Below, in pieces: positions 56,472 to 64,000 of a stretch of DNA of 64,000 nucleotides (positions are counted from its first letter, which is position 1; each line of letters begins with the position of its first letter). A program made the position numbers and the translations under genes. This DNA comes from Ectothiorhodospira magna (GTDB lineage: Bacteria > Pseudomonadota > Gammaproteobacteria > Ectothiorhodospirales > Ectothiorhodospiraceae), in assembly GCF_900110965.1 (NCBI RefSeq), contig NZ_FOFO01000014.1, positions 1 to 64,000 of the forward strand, in the 5' to 3' direction. The notes below the pieces were generated by a model. That model made no database searches, was not told the origin of the DNA, and saw only the letters and a program-made list of their open reading frames with translations.

Positions 56472-58877
56472 TCAAGAATCAAGCTGGTCCAGCGGTGGTA
56501 TCCAGGAGGGAGGTGGGTTATGGGCCATATAATTGATGACCCAATTCACCAGTCCGGGGTATCCATGGCGTTTTTCCACATCCTGCATCTGTCGAAGGAT
56601 ATTCAGGGGCGCATGGTCATAGAAGACTTGAATCATTAAATCCACAGTGTCTTCAATATCGTCAGGGAGAAGTGATGCACTGGAATCAAAGCCGTACAAT
56701 GCATCCAGGATGTCACTCAGGCGCTGGGCAGTACGGATATCCCCCTGGGACCGGGCCAGTGAATGGGCAGTTTCCAGCCGTTCCACATCATCATCGTCAA
56801 GCCAGAAGTGCGCTCTATGTATTTCGGTCTGGATCTGCCGTGCCCTGTATTCGTGAAACACAAACAAGGGTTTGTCAGGATAGTGATCAACGGCGATTCT
56901 GGCCACCATCAAGTAAAGGACCGCGTCCTTGGTCCTGGAGAGCAGTTCACACCAGCACTCATAATCCTGATAAGGCAATGGCCCCTGGATGGCCTTGATC
57001 AGGGGCTTATGGAACGGCTGCAGGATGTCGGTCATCTGCAGGGATTGTGCGCTGATGCGCTGCATGTTGTCCTGCAACAGATCACGACAACGCATCAGGT
57101 CGTCCGGGTCCGGTACCCGCTCGATGTCCATTCCGACCAGGGAGAGGGTATGTTGGGTCTTCAGACCCAGGCGACTACCTTGCAGGACCACCGCCAGGGC
57201 CGATGCCAGGGGGGTCTGTCCCAGGCGATGGGCACGCACCCTGACCTCCTCAATGGCCCCTGGGGTCTCGTTCAATACCTGTAACAATGCCCTCATGAGC
57301 ATCGCCCGGTCCTTGTCCTGACTGGTGCGCGCCCATTCGATGGCGGTCTCCATCTCCTTAAAAGCCAGGTCGGGCCGATTCTTTTTGACCTGCTTGGTTG
57401 CATGGGCCAGATGGGCATCAAACAGGCTCTGGGCCGCGTGGCGATTAATCGGATCACGTTCGAGGATACGTCGCGCCAGGGTGGCTGCCTTCTTGTACGC
57501 CTTGGTGGCAATGGCAATGTCCAGGGCGGCGTTGAGCATGGTGACGTTTTCCGGCCAGCGGGCCAGTCCCTGTTCCACGATCCGGCGGGCCACCTTGATG
57601 TCCTTCTTTTCCTGGTAATACTGGATCAAAAAGGAATGCTCCTCGATCTCATCGGGCACCAGTTCCAGGTTTTTCTGCAACAGGACTTCTATTGCTTTCC
57701 TGAAATCACTATCGCTTAGATCCAGGGTCTCGAACAGGTGACGGTGAATCAGCGCAACACGCAATGCATCCGGGGTACCCGGCTTGGGCTTTTTGCCGGA
57801 CGTGATGACATTGATCAGGTTTTCCCAGGCGCAAAGGGCGTCCTCTTGATCATGGAAATCAAAACGAGGCGTTGTCCAGGCTTTTAGAATGAAGCTTTCA
57901 TAAGAAGGCAATGCTTTGAGAATGGCGGGTGTGACCTTTGCGGGCCATTGGGCATGAATCAAACGTATGAGCTTTTGATTTGCCCACGTGTCGCCCAACA
58001 TCTGACGGTGCTTTTCAATCACATCCATGAGATGAGCAGGGCCAGGCTCTGGACCACGCCGGATCAGTTCGCGCCATAAGGACTGCCGCTCCGGCGACCA
58101 TCCCCGCAGGTTCATGGCAAAACGGGCGCTCTGTTCCCCGGCATTGGGCAGGGCGGCGATAAAGTCCGCCTCTGGCAGCAGCACCAGCCGGGCGGCATCG
58201 GCCAGGGGGGCAAACGCAGAATCTGCAGCAATCTTGTCCAGCAGGGCGGAGGTTTTCCCGCAATCCTGGGGCAGACACAGCATCGCTTTGAGAATCAGGG
58301 TCAGATCCCGGTATGGGGAGCGAAAAGGAATCGCCTTGAGGTGCTGGGCAACCTGTTCATCATCCCCCCGGCACCAGGCAGCAAGGGCATGGCGGGCATG
58401 GACACCATCCACATATACCGGATCATCAGCGGGCAACCCCTCTATGGGGGTATCACGACTCAGGTCAATGGCAGCAATCAGACTGCGGACCTGGGCCAGG
58501 GACCGGGTATCGCCGGTCTGGCTCAGGGCAGTATAGGCCGTCAGGGCATCAGGGATGCGCCCCAGACGCAGCAGCAGGGCGATATAGCGGGGATCAGGTG
58601 ACGATTCAAACCGCCGGCGATTCTCGCGGATCGCCAGGGCTTCCTTGAGCATTCCCTTGGCTTCCAGCACCTGGGCACGGCCTTCATAAGCCTCCAGCAA
58701 TCCCTGTTGCCAGCAGGCTTCCGGTTCAATCTTGGCCAGGGTTTTGAAGTGATTAATGGCATCCCGATACTTGCCCTCGGCCAACGCTTCATAGCCCAGG
58801 GACTGGATTGCATCTGCCGACAGGCTGGATGCCACTTTGTTGGGGGAAGACGGTTTTTTGTTACGTTTACGGGCCAC
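56472..58877 (-). CDS. Large TPR protein heading the accessory Hsp70 cluster
   Basis: The 801-residue protein starts with a basic Lys/Arg/Ser-rich tail, then TPR-like helix pairs throughout: ALAEGKYRDAINHFKTLAKIEP is a clear TPR, with others near AARIVEQGLARWPENVTML and YKKAATLARRILERDPINRH. No catalytic or membrane region is visible. Operon position and TPR content suggest that it scaffolds clients for the downstream J-like, GrpE-like and Hsp70 proteins. Similar clusters occur in other proteobacteria, but the client is unknown. Confidence 0.72.
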   Translation of the reverse strand: MARKRNKKPSSPNKVASSLSADAIQSLGYEALAEGKYRDAINHFKTLAKIEPEACWQQGLLEAYEGRAQVLEAKGMLKEALAIRENRRRFESSPDPRYIALLLRLGRIPDALTAYTALSQTGDTRSLAQVRSLIAAIDLSRDTPIEGLPADDPVYVDGVHARHALAAWCRGDDEQVAQHLKAIPFRSPYRDLTLILKAMLCLPQDCGKTSALLDKIAADSAFAPLADAARLVLLPEADFIAALPNAGEQSARFAMNLRGWSPERQSLWRELIRRGPEPGPAHLMDVIEKHRQMLGDTWANQKLIRLIHAQWPAKVTPAILKALPSYESFILKAWTTPRFDFHDQEDALCAWENLINVITSGKKPKPGTPDALRVALIHRHLFETLDLSDSDFRKAIEVLLQKNLELVPDEIEEHSFLIQYYQEKKDIKVARRIVEQGLARWPENVTMLNAALDIAIATKAYKKAATLARRILERDPINRHAAQSLFDAHLAHATKQVKKNRPDLAFKEMETAIEWARTSQDKDRAMLMRALLQVLNETPGAIEEVRVRAHRLGQTPLASALAVVLQGSRLGLKTQHTLSLVGMDIERVPDPDDLMRCRDLLQDNMQRISAQSLQMTDILQPFHKPLIKAIQGPLPYQDYECWCELLSRTKDAVLYLMVARIAVDHYPDKPLFVFHEYRARQIQTEIHRAHFWLDDDDVERLETAHSLARSQGDIRTAQRLSDILDALYGFDSSASLLPDDIEDTVDLMIQVFYDHAPLNILRQMQDVEKRHGYPGLVNWVINYMAHNPPPSWIPPLDQLDS

Positions 58878-58946
58878 AATGTCATCCGTTATTCAGGAGC
58901 GCCGGAATACCACCTGGGTGATGGCCAAACAGCCCGGCTGACGCCG

Positions 58947-58976
58947 GTGGCGTGCCTGTCATTTCAGGCACGCCAC
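58947..58976. terminator. 12-bp perfect hairpin between metK and the TPR gene
   Basis: GTGGCGTGCCTG pairs with CAGGCACGCCAC around a 6-base loop. It lies 17 bases after the metK stop. There is no T run, so termination may rely on Rho or on the stem alone. Confidence 0.5.
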
Positions 58977-58992
58977 TGACCGACCTGCGCAA

Positions 58993-60165
58993 TCAAAGAT
59001 TGGCAGCAGCCTTGAGGGCATCTGCCTTGTCGGTGCGTTCCCAGGGCAGATCGATGTCGTCACGACCAAAATGACCGTAGGCCGCTGTCTGCCGGTAAAG
59101 GGGGCGCAGCAGATCCAGCATGCTGATAATACCCCAGGGGCGCAGATCGAAATGCTCGCGCACCAGATCGACAATCTGCTGATTGGAAATCCTGCCCGTA
59201 CCAAAGGTATCCACGCTGATGGAAGTGGGGCGGGCCACGCCGATGGCATAGGACACCTGAATCTCGCAGCGCTCTGCCAGACCTGCGGCGACGATATTCT
59301 TGGCCACATAGCGACCCGCATAGGCGGCAGAACGATCCACCTTGGAGGGGTCCTTGCCGGAGAAGGCGCCCCCTCCGTGACGGGCCATGCCGCCGTAGGT
59401 ATCAACGATAATCTTGCGCCCGGTCAGGCCGCAATCTCCCACGGGGCCGCCAATGACAAACTTGCCGGTGGGATTGATGTGAATATTTTCATCCCGGCAG
59501 GTGGCCAGCCATTCGGCGGGCAGTACGGGCTTGATGATGCAATCCATCACCGCTTCCCGTAAAGCCTTTTGCTCGATTTCCGGGGCATGCTGGGTGGACA
59601 GCACCACCGCATCGACTCCCACCAGTCTGCCGCCCTCGTAGCGGAAAGTCACCTGGCTCTTGGCATCGGGACGCAGCCAGGCCAGTTCGCCGGACTTGCG
59701 GACATGGGCCTGACGGCGCACCAGTTCGTGGGCGTAATGAATGGGGGCAGGCATCAGCGCGGCGGTTTCGTTACTGGCGTAGCCAAACATCAAGCCCTGG
59801 TCGCCGGCGCCCTGTTCCAGCCGGTTGCTCACATCCCGGTCCACACCTTGAGCGATGTCGGGAGACTGTTTGCCCAGGGCATTGATGACGGCACAGGTAT
59901 GTCCATCAAAACCGGTATCGCAGTTGTCGTAGCCGATATCATTGACCACATCACGCACCAGGTTCTCGTAATCGACCTGAGCCGGTGTGGTGATCTCGCC
60001 AGCCAGCACCACCATGCCGGTCTTCACCAGGGTTTCACAGGCGATACGGGCGTGGGGGTCCTGGGCCAGAATGGCATCTACGATGGCATCGGAAATCTGG
60101 TCGGCCATCTTGTCCGGGTGACCCTCGGACACGGACTCGGAAGTGAACAGATGGGAATCTTTCAT
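58993..60165 (-). CDS. metK: S-adenosylmethionine synthetase
   Basis: The 390-residue enzyme joins ATP and methionine. Signatures [28 protein letters not shown] and [19 protein letters not shown] are complete, and the length is normal. The ATG at 60165 matches the family start ([19 protein letters not shown]). Its 5' end abuts the right end of a decayed IS607-type element, so any native leader or riboswitch has been displaced and translation initiates close to the element's 3' hairpin. No normal ribosome site is seen. Confidence 0.96.
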   Translation of the reverse strand: MKDSHLFTSESVSEGHPDKMADQISDAIVDAILAQDPHARIACETLVKTGMVVLAGEITTPAQVDYENLVRDVVNDIGYDNCDTGFDGHTCAVINALGKQSPDIAQGVDRDVSNRLEQGAGDQGLMFGYASNETAALMPAPIHYAHELVRRQAHVRKSGELAWLRPDAKSQVTFRYEGGRLVGVDAVVLSTQHAPEIEQKALREAVMDCIIKPVLPAEWLATCRDENIHINPTGKFVIGGPVGDCGLTGRKIIVDTYGGMARHGGGAFSGKDPSKVDRSAAYAGRYVAKNIVAAGLAERCEIQVSYAIGVARPTSISVDTFGTGRISNQQIVDLVREHFDLRPWGIISMLDLLRPLYRQTAAYGHFGRDDIDLPWERTDKADALKAAANL

Positions 60166-60275
60166 TAATTTTGCGCGAAAAACCCCGGCCTTCAGGGCGG
60201 GGAGGGATAGCGCATCGTGCACGGCACGATCACGCGGCCCGGTCGCGTCCTCCTGTATCAGTTTGGGTTGAAAGG
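60166..60275 (-). ncRNA. Omega-RNA-like right end, copy B
   Basis: On the minus strand it reads AACCCAAAC, ATACAGGAGGACGCGACC, hairpin ATCGTGC/GCACGAT with loop CGT, CCCTCC, second hairpin CCCCGCC/GGCCGGGG, and TTTTTCGCGCAAAA, four bases before the metK ATG. In active TnpB elements the scaffold RNA comes from this end and the guide is the first host sequence after it. Here the guide would be the metK start region. Transcription has not been shown. Confidence 0.55.
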
Positions 60276-60370
60276 TACAGCCATGCCATAGCCATCGGCT
60301 TGTTGCAGCCAGCGGCCATGGCGGTGTGAAATGCCCTGAACCACGCCCTCTCGGGGCTGGATATTGATTG

Positions 60371-60547
60371 ATCCCCTCTGCGCTTGCCATCCAGGCAACC
60401 GGTTCGGGAATCCATTTGCGATGTGTAGGCCGGATTGACCAGAACGACCGTAGAACCTCTACGGCTTGAAACGCTGTCAAGCGCTTCGGCAATAACACCT
60501 TTCGTCCAGCTTGCCAGCCGACGGTTAATATTCTTGCCGAAGGACTT
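60371..60547 (-). pseudogene. TnpB C-terminal fragment
   Basis: About 59 codons survive: [20 protein letters not shown], then [20 protein letters not shown] and a GDQ-like continuation. The [11 protein letters not shown] segment is the TnpB zinc-ribbon region, but the CxxC expected there reads TSQMDSRTG, so one Cys pair is gone. The upstream RuvC-like domain is missing and the frame beyond drifts from the family. It cannot encode a nuclease. Confidence 0.7.
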
Positions 60548-60557
60548 GCTCGCCATT

Positions 60558-60802
60558 GAACTCAACGTTCGCCAAACCCCTCGCCACAACAAACTCTTCC
60601 AGCACCCGGCGCTGATTAGCCAAGTCTGGCTTCTGCGCCTTTGAGGAGACCCGGCAATAGGCCACCAGTCTCGTTGGACCCTCAGGTGCATGCCGCCATC
60701 CGATGAACTCCCGCAATTGGGCCTCAGTGTAAAGACGACGAGGGTCTTGACCGAAACACCCAGCCGCTTCGCCGCCTTGCCTGTACTCAGGGTGTTCTCC
60801 AT
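60558..60802 (-). pseudogene. IS607-type tnpA fragment (MerR-like serine recombinase)
   Basis: The start MENTLSTGKAAKRLGVSVKT is the N-terminal HTH of IS607 TnpA. A frameshift follows; a second frame continues with RRLYTEAQLREFIGWRHAPE and AYCRVSSKAQKPDLANQRRV, the serine recombinase box with its catalytic Ser. It ends at ANVEF, where it is joined to tnpB sequence. The rest of the catalytic domain is lost, so it is inactive. Confidence 0.75.
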
Positions 60803-60932
60803 AAGTCAAGAGTACACTATCGCGCATTTTTTACAAGACTAGAGTCTAGCTCCAAAATCGGCGCTTTACAGACATTGATCCGGGCAGGATTTTACCTGAA
60901 TGGACCGCCTATGGGGTTCCTTTCCAGCCCGA

Positions 60933-62837
60933 TCAGGCAATCAGCTGTCGTTCCCGCAGCAACTCGATTACCGCATCAGCTGCCTCTTCCTGGCTCAGGC
61001 GGGTGGTATCAAGACGAAGCTCGGGATTTTCCGGCGCTTCATAGGCAGAATCGATACCGGTGAAGTTCTTCAGCACACCACGCCGGGCTTTCTTGTAGAG
61101 CCCCTTCGGATCACGGGCTTCCGCCACATCCAGCGGGGTATCCACAAAGATCTCGATGAATTCCCCCTCTTGCATCAGTTCACGGGCCATCCGGCGTTCG
61201 CTGCGAAAGGGCGAAATGAACGCCGTCAGTACGATCAATCCGGCATCCACCATCAACCTGGCTACTTCCGCCACCCGCCGGATATTCTCCACACGATCAG
61301 CGTCCGTAAAGCCCAGATCACGATTGAGACCATGACGCACATTATCGCCATCCAGCAGATAGGTGTGCTGACCTGCGGCATGGAGCTTCTTCTCCACCAG
61401 ATTGGAGATGGTGGATTTGCCGGCCCCGGAAAGACCGGTGAACCATAGCACCACAGGCTTCTGACCCTTGGCCAGCGCCCGGGCCTGCTTGTCGATATCG
61501 ACATGCTGCATATGGATGTTCTGGCTGCGGCGCAGGGCAAAATGCAACATCCCTGCCCCCACGGTGTTGTGGCTCATCCGATCAATCAGGATGAAACCGC
61601 CCGTATCCGGGCTGTCACGATAGGCATCAAAAGCCACCGGCTTGCCCAGACTCAGGGTGCAGACGCCAATGCCGTTCAGATCAAGCTGCCTGGCTGCGGT
61701 ATGCTCCAGGGTGTTGACGTTGACCTGGTACTTGATGTTTGAAACCGTGGCCGAAACCGTCTGGGTGCCCAGTTTCATCAGGTAAGGCCGCCCCGGCAAC
61801 AAGGGTTGATCATGCATCCACACCAGCGTGGCCTCGAACTGATCGGCGATTTGGGCGGGTTGATCCACAGCGGACATCACATCACCACGGGAAATATCGA
61901 TCTCGTCTTCCAGCAATACCGTTACCGACTGCCCGGCAATGGCCTGCTCCAGATCGCCATCGTGGGTATAAATCCGCCGGACCCGGCTGGTTTTACCAGA
62001 GGGCTGGACACGAATGGCATCCCCCGGCCTCACGGTACCGGCGGCAATCATCCCGGCAAACCCACGAAAGTCCAGATGGGGACGGTTGACCCACTGCACC
62101 GGCATGCGAAACGGTAAACGCTGCAGACGGGCCTCGTCCACTTCCACGGACTCCAGATAGCCCATCAGGGTCGGGCCGTGATACCAGGGCATGTGGCCCC
62201 CATGCTCGATCACGTTGTCGCCCTTGAGGGCCGACATGGGAATAAAGGTGATGTCCTCCAGGCCCAGTTGCCCGGCAAACTCACGATAGTGCTCGGCAAT
62301 CTCCTCAAAGCGCGCCTTCGAATACTCCACCAGATCCATCTTGTTGATGGCCACCACGACATGGCGGATGCCGATCAGCGACATCAAAAAACTGTGGCGT
62401 CGGGTCTGGGTCAGGATGCCGTGGCGGGCATCCACCATCAAAATGGCGGCATCCGCGGTGGACGCGCCGGTCACCATATTACGGGTGTACTGCTCATGCC
62501 CCGGGGTGTCGGCGACGATGAACTTACGCTTGTCGGTAGAGAAAAAACGGTAGGCCACATCAATGGTGATGCCCTGCTCCCGCTCGGCGGCCAGGCCATC
62601 AACCAGCAGTGCAAAATCCACCGCATTGCCCTGGGTACCATACTTTCTGGAATCCGCCTCAATGGCGGCCAATTGATCCTCAAACAGCAGTTTGGACTCA
62701 AACAGCAGACGCCCGATCAGGGTGCTCTTGCCGTCGTCCACACTGCCGCAGGTGATGAAGCGCAATAAACCCTTGCGCTCGTGAGCCTTCAAGTAGGCTT
62801 CGATATCGTCGGCGATCATGTCGGATGCATGGGCCAT
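60933..62837 (-). CDS. cysNC: Bifunctional CysNC: sulfate adenylyltransferase subunit 1 / APS kinase
   Basis: The 634-residue protein joins a GTPase ([44 protein letters not shown]) with beta barrels to a C-terminal APS kinase ([34 protein letters not shown]). With CysD it makes APS using GTP hydrolysis; the kinase then makes PAPS. ATG overlaps the cysD stop. The fused form is common in proteobacteria. Confidence 0.95.
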   Translation of the reverse strand: MAHASDMIADDIEAYLKAHERKGLLRFITCGSVDDGKSTLIGRLLFESKLLFEDQLAAIEADSRKYGTQGNAVDFALLVDGLAAEREQGITIDVAYRFFSTDKRKFIVADTPGHEQYTRNMVTGASTADAAILMVDARHGILTQTRRHSFLMSLIGIRHVVVAINKMDLVEYSKARFEEIAEHYREFAGQLGLEDITFIPMSALKGDNVIEHGGHMPWYHGPTLMGYLESVEVDEARLQRLPFRMPVQWVNRPHLDFRGFAGMIAAGTVRPGDAIRVQPSGKTSRVRRIYTHDGDLEQAIAGQSVTVLLEDEIDISRGDVMSAVDQPAQIADQFEATLVWMHDQPLLPGRPYLMKLGTQTVSATVSNIKYQVNVNTLEHTAARQLDLNGIGVCTLSLGKPVAFDAYRDSPDTGGFILIDRMSHNTVGAGMLHFALRRSQNIHMQHVDIDKQARALAKGQKPVVLWFTGLSGAGKSTISNLVEKKLHAAGQHTYLLDGDNVRHGLNRDLGFTDADRVENIRRVAEVARLMVDAGLIVLTAFISPFRSERRMARELMQEGEFIEIFVDTPLDVAEARDPKGLYKKARRGVLKNFTGIDSAYEAPENPELRLDTTRLSQEEAADAVIELLRERQLIA

Positions 62838-63739
62838 CAGAAATACCCCTCCTGCTTTTTCTTTTCCATGGATGCGGCACTGTCATGGTCGATGACCCGT
62901 CCCTGGCGTTCGGAAGTCCGGGTCAGGAGCATTTCCTGGATGATGGCCGGCAAGGTATCGGCCTCGGACTCAATGGCGCCGGTGAGCGGGTAGCAGCCCA
63001 GGGTGCGGAACCGGACCTTGCGCATCATGGGCACCTCACCGGGCGCCAACGGCATGCGTTCATCATCCACCATGATCAGGGTGCCGTCCCGCTCCACCAC
63101 CGGGCGCTCGGCGGCATAGTAGAGGGGCACAATCGGGATGTTCTGCAAGTAGATGTACTGCCAGATATCCAGTTCGGTCCAGTTGGAAAGCGGAAAGACG
63201 CGGATGGACTCTCCCTTGTGCTTGCGGGCATTGTAAAGACGCCACAACTCCGGGCGCTGGTTCTTGGGGTCCCAGCGATGCTGGGCGGTGCGGAAGGAAA
63301 AGACCCGCTCCTTGGCGCGGGACTTCTCCTCGTCCCGCCGTGCCCCACCAAAAGCGGCATCGAAACCGTACTGGTCCAACGCCTGCTTGAGACCTTCGGT
63401 TTTCATCACATCGGTGTGGATGGCGGAGCCGTGGGTAAAAGGATTGATGTCCTTCTCCACCCCGTCCGGGTTGATATGCACCAACAGATCCATGCCCATC
63501 TCCCGGGCCATCTTGTCGCGGAATTCATACATGGCGCGGAATTTCCAGCGGGTGTCCACATGCAGCAACGGAAATGGCGGTGGGGCCGGAGAAAACGCCT
63601 TGCGCGCCAGATGCAGCATCACTGCGCTATCCTTGCCCACCGAATAGAGCATCACCGGATGCTCCGTCTCGGCGACCACCTCGCGCATGATCTGGATACT
63701 CTCGGCTTCCAGTGTCTGTAAATGGGTGAGTGACGTCAT
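62837..63739 (-). CDS. cysD: Sulfate adenylyltransferase subunit 2
   Basis: The 300-residue enzyme is a PP-loop ATP pyrophosphatase ([21 protein letters not shown] is the PP-loop) that forms APS from ATP and sulfate. [22 protein letters not shown] and [20 protein letters not shown] are typical. It heads the leftward cysD-cysNC operon. A short frame upstream (see next entry) ends on its ATG. Confidence 0.95.
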   Translation of the reverse strand: MTSLTHLQTLEAESIQIMREVVAETEHPVMLYSVGKDSAVMLHLARKAFSPAPPPFPLLHVDTRWKFRAMYEFRDKMAREMGMDLLVHINPDGVEKDINPFTHGSAIHTDVMKTEGLKQALDQYGFDAAFGGARRDEEKSRAKERVFSFRTAQHRWDPKNQRPELWRLYNARKHKGESIRVFPLSNWTELDIWQYIYLQNIPIVPLYYAAERPVVERDGTLIMVDDERMPLAPGEVPMMRKVRFRTLGCYPLTGAIESEADTLPAIIQEMLLTRTSERQGRVIDHDSAASMEKKKQEGYF

Positions 63740-63903
63740 GGCATCGGCCTGTTGAGCAAATGAAAATCAGGATGTGCATCCAGCCAGCGGTGAACCCCGG
63801 AACTGAACTGGAAACAAGCACCATGGAATACCAGGGCGACCGGTTTGCCCGACGCCTGATCAACCAGGCGTTCAATGATACCCAAGGACCCCCATCACCA
63901 TGA
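63736..63903. other. Two overlapping small ORFs on opposite strands before cysD and the SLC13 gene
   Basis: On the minus strand a TTG-started 49-codon frame (63885-63736) ends at the cysD ATG with an ATGA overlap and reads LGIIERLVDQASGKPVALVF then [13 protein letters not shown]. On the plus strand a 47-codon frame (63760-63903) ends in an ATGA overlap with the SLC13 start and reads [20 protein letters not shown]. The minus frame looks more protein-like, but neither has a family match; at most one is real. Confidence 0.3.
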
Positions 63904-64000
63904 CCGCCTGGGTGGTATTATTTTCCATTGCCGGTCTTCTGGCAGCATTGATCTCGGGGCGGGTGCGTCCCGCTGTGGCCTTCGTCACCCTGGCGGGCGC
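63900..64000 (+). CDS. SLC13-family permease, partial (window end)
   Basis: Only the first 33 codons are present: MTAWVVLFSIAGLLAALISG followed by RVRPAVAFVTLAGA, a membrane helix and the usual start of SLC13-type permeases, often sulfate carriers beside cysDNC. AAGGA lies 11 bases before the ATG. Identity rests on a short N-terminus and on the neighbourhood, so it is only probable. Confidence 0.55.
   Translation, partial: MTAWVVLFSIAGLLAALISGRVRPAVAFVTLAG

Larger units (their letters stand above)
60166..60840 (-). mobile_element. Decayed IS607-type element upstream of metK
   Basis: Reading leftward, it holds the start of a MerR-HTH serine recombinase gene (tnpA), an internal join to the C-terminal part of a tnpB gene, and the right-end structured segment (copy B of the element seen at 1-89 and 29911-30016). 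Only about 0.67 kb of a normal roughly 2-kb element remains. The left border is uncertain, near the AAGACTAGAGTCTAG sequence at 60835-60849. Confidence 0.8.

Noticed and set aside
60165-60275. SAM riboswitch upstream of metK
   Set aside because: The leader is the transposon end; its conserved hairpins match the other two copies, not a SAM-binding RNA.

Overview
The window is GC-rich chromosomal DNA of a gammaproteobacterium, most likely a purple sulfur bacterium (Chromatiales or Ectothiorhodospiraceae-like). The evidence is gammaproteobacterial gene order (aroK-aroB-dgt-damX-dnaG-rpoD with a CAT-anticodon tRNA behind rpoD; gmk-rpoZ-spoT; ccmABCD and ccmEFGHI) together with a gene closely resembling the BciB-type 8-vinyl reductase of (bacterio)chlorophyll synthesis. 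The genus is inference.

Layout. 1-1637: end of a transposon-like element abutting coaX, a SPOR-domain gene and tRNA-Thr. 1669-3713: minor-pilin set pilVWX. 3859-12082: shikimate genes, dGTPase-like gene, DamX-like protein, primase and sigma-70. 12246-12322: tRNA-Ile2(CAT), the attachment site of an 8.7-kb island (12275-20954) bounded by a 48-bp direct repeat. The island carries a tyrosine integrase, an excisionase-like gene, a chain of small overlapping genes, a DUF3987 primase/helicase-like gene, a RuvC-like gene and a Mor-like activator. About 1.5 kb at its left end has no gene; most of it is an array of 13 short hairpins with differing but self-complementary stems. 20962-29579: MFS transporter, sohB, hydrolase, DUF4399 protein, fbp, gmk, rpoZ, spoT. 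29610-38243: small conserved protein, DsbA-like protein, glutathione peroxidase, gltBD. 38244-51457: MscK-like channel, bciB, and cytochrome c maturation genes in two divergent blocks around cheV. 51525-58877: a REC-TPR protein, a histidine-kinase-like ATPase, and an accessory Hsp70 cluster (TPR, J-like, GrpE-like, Hsp70, zinc ribbon). 58993-64000: metK, a decayed IS607-type element, cysNC, cysD and the start of an SLC13 permease.

Two features stand out. First, the hairpin array of the island: outer bases (AATG/CATT or AATC/GATT) are conserved while inner arms change together, embedded in reused linker modules. Second, a structured element of about 100 nt, homologous to the end of the decayed IS607 element next to metK and shaped like a TnpB omega-RNA scaffold, occurs three times. 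Each copy lies in the same orientation, ending 3-6 nt before the start codon of a gene (coaX, a small conserved gene at 29909, metK). Two of the copies have no transposase gene visible beside them.

Genes that work together: CcmA-I mature the c-type cytochromes; CheV, the REC-TPR protein and the kinase-like ATPase form a signalling group beside ccmABCD; CysDNC with the SLC13 permease would import and activate sulfate; GltBD assimilates ammonia; Gmk, SpoT and RpoZ link guanine nucleotides to stringent control of RNA polymerase.
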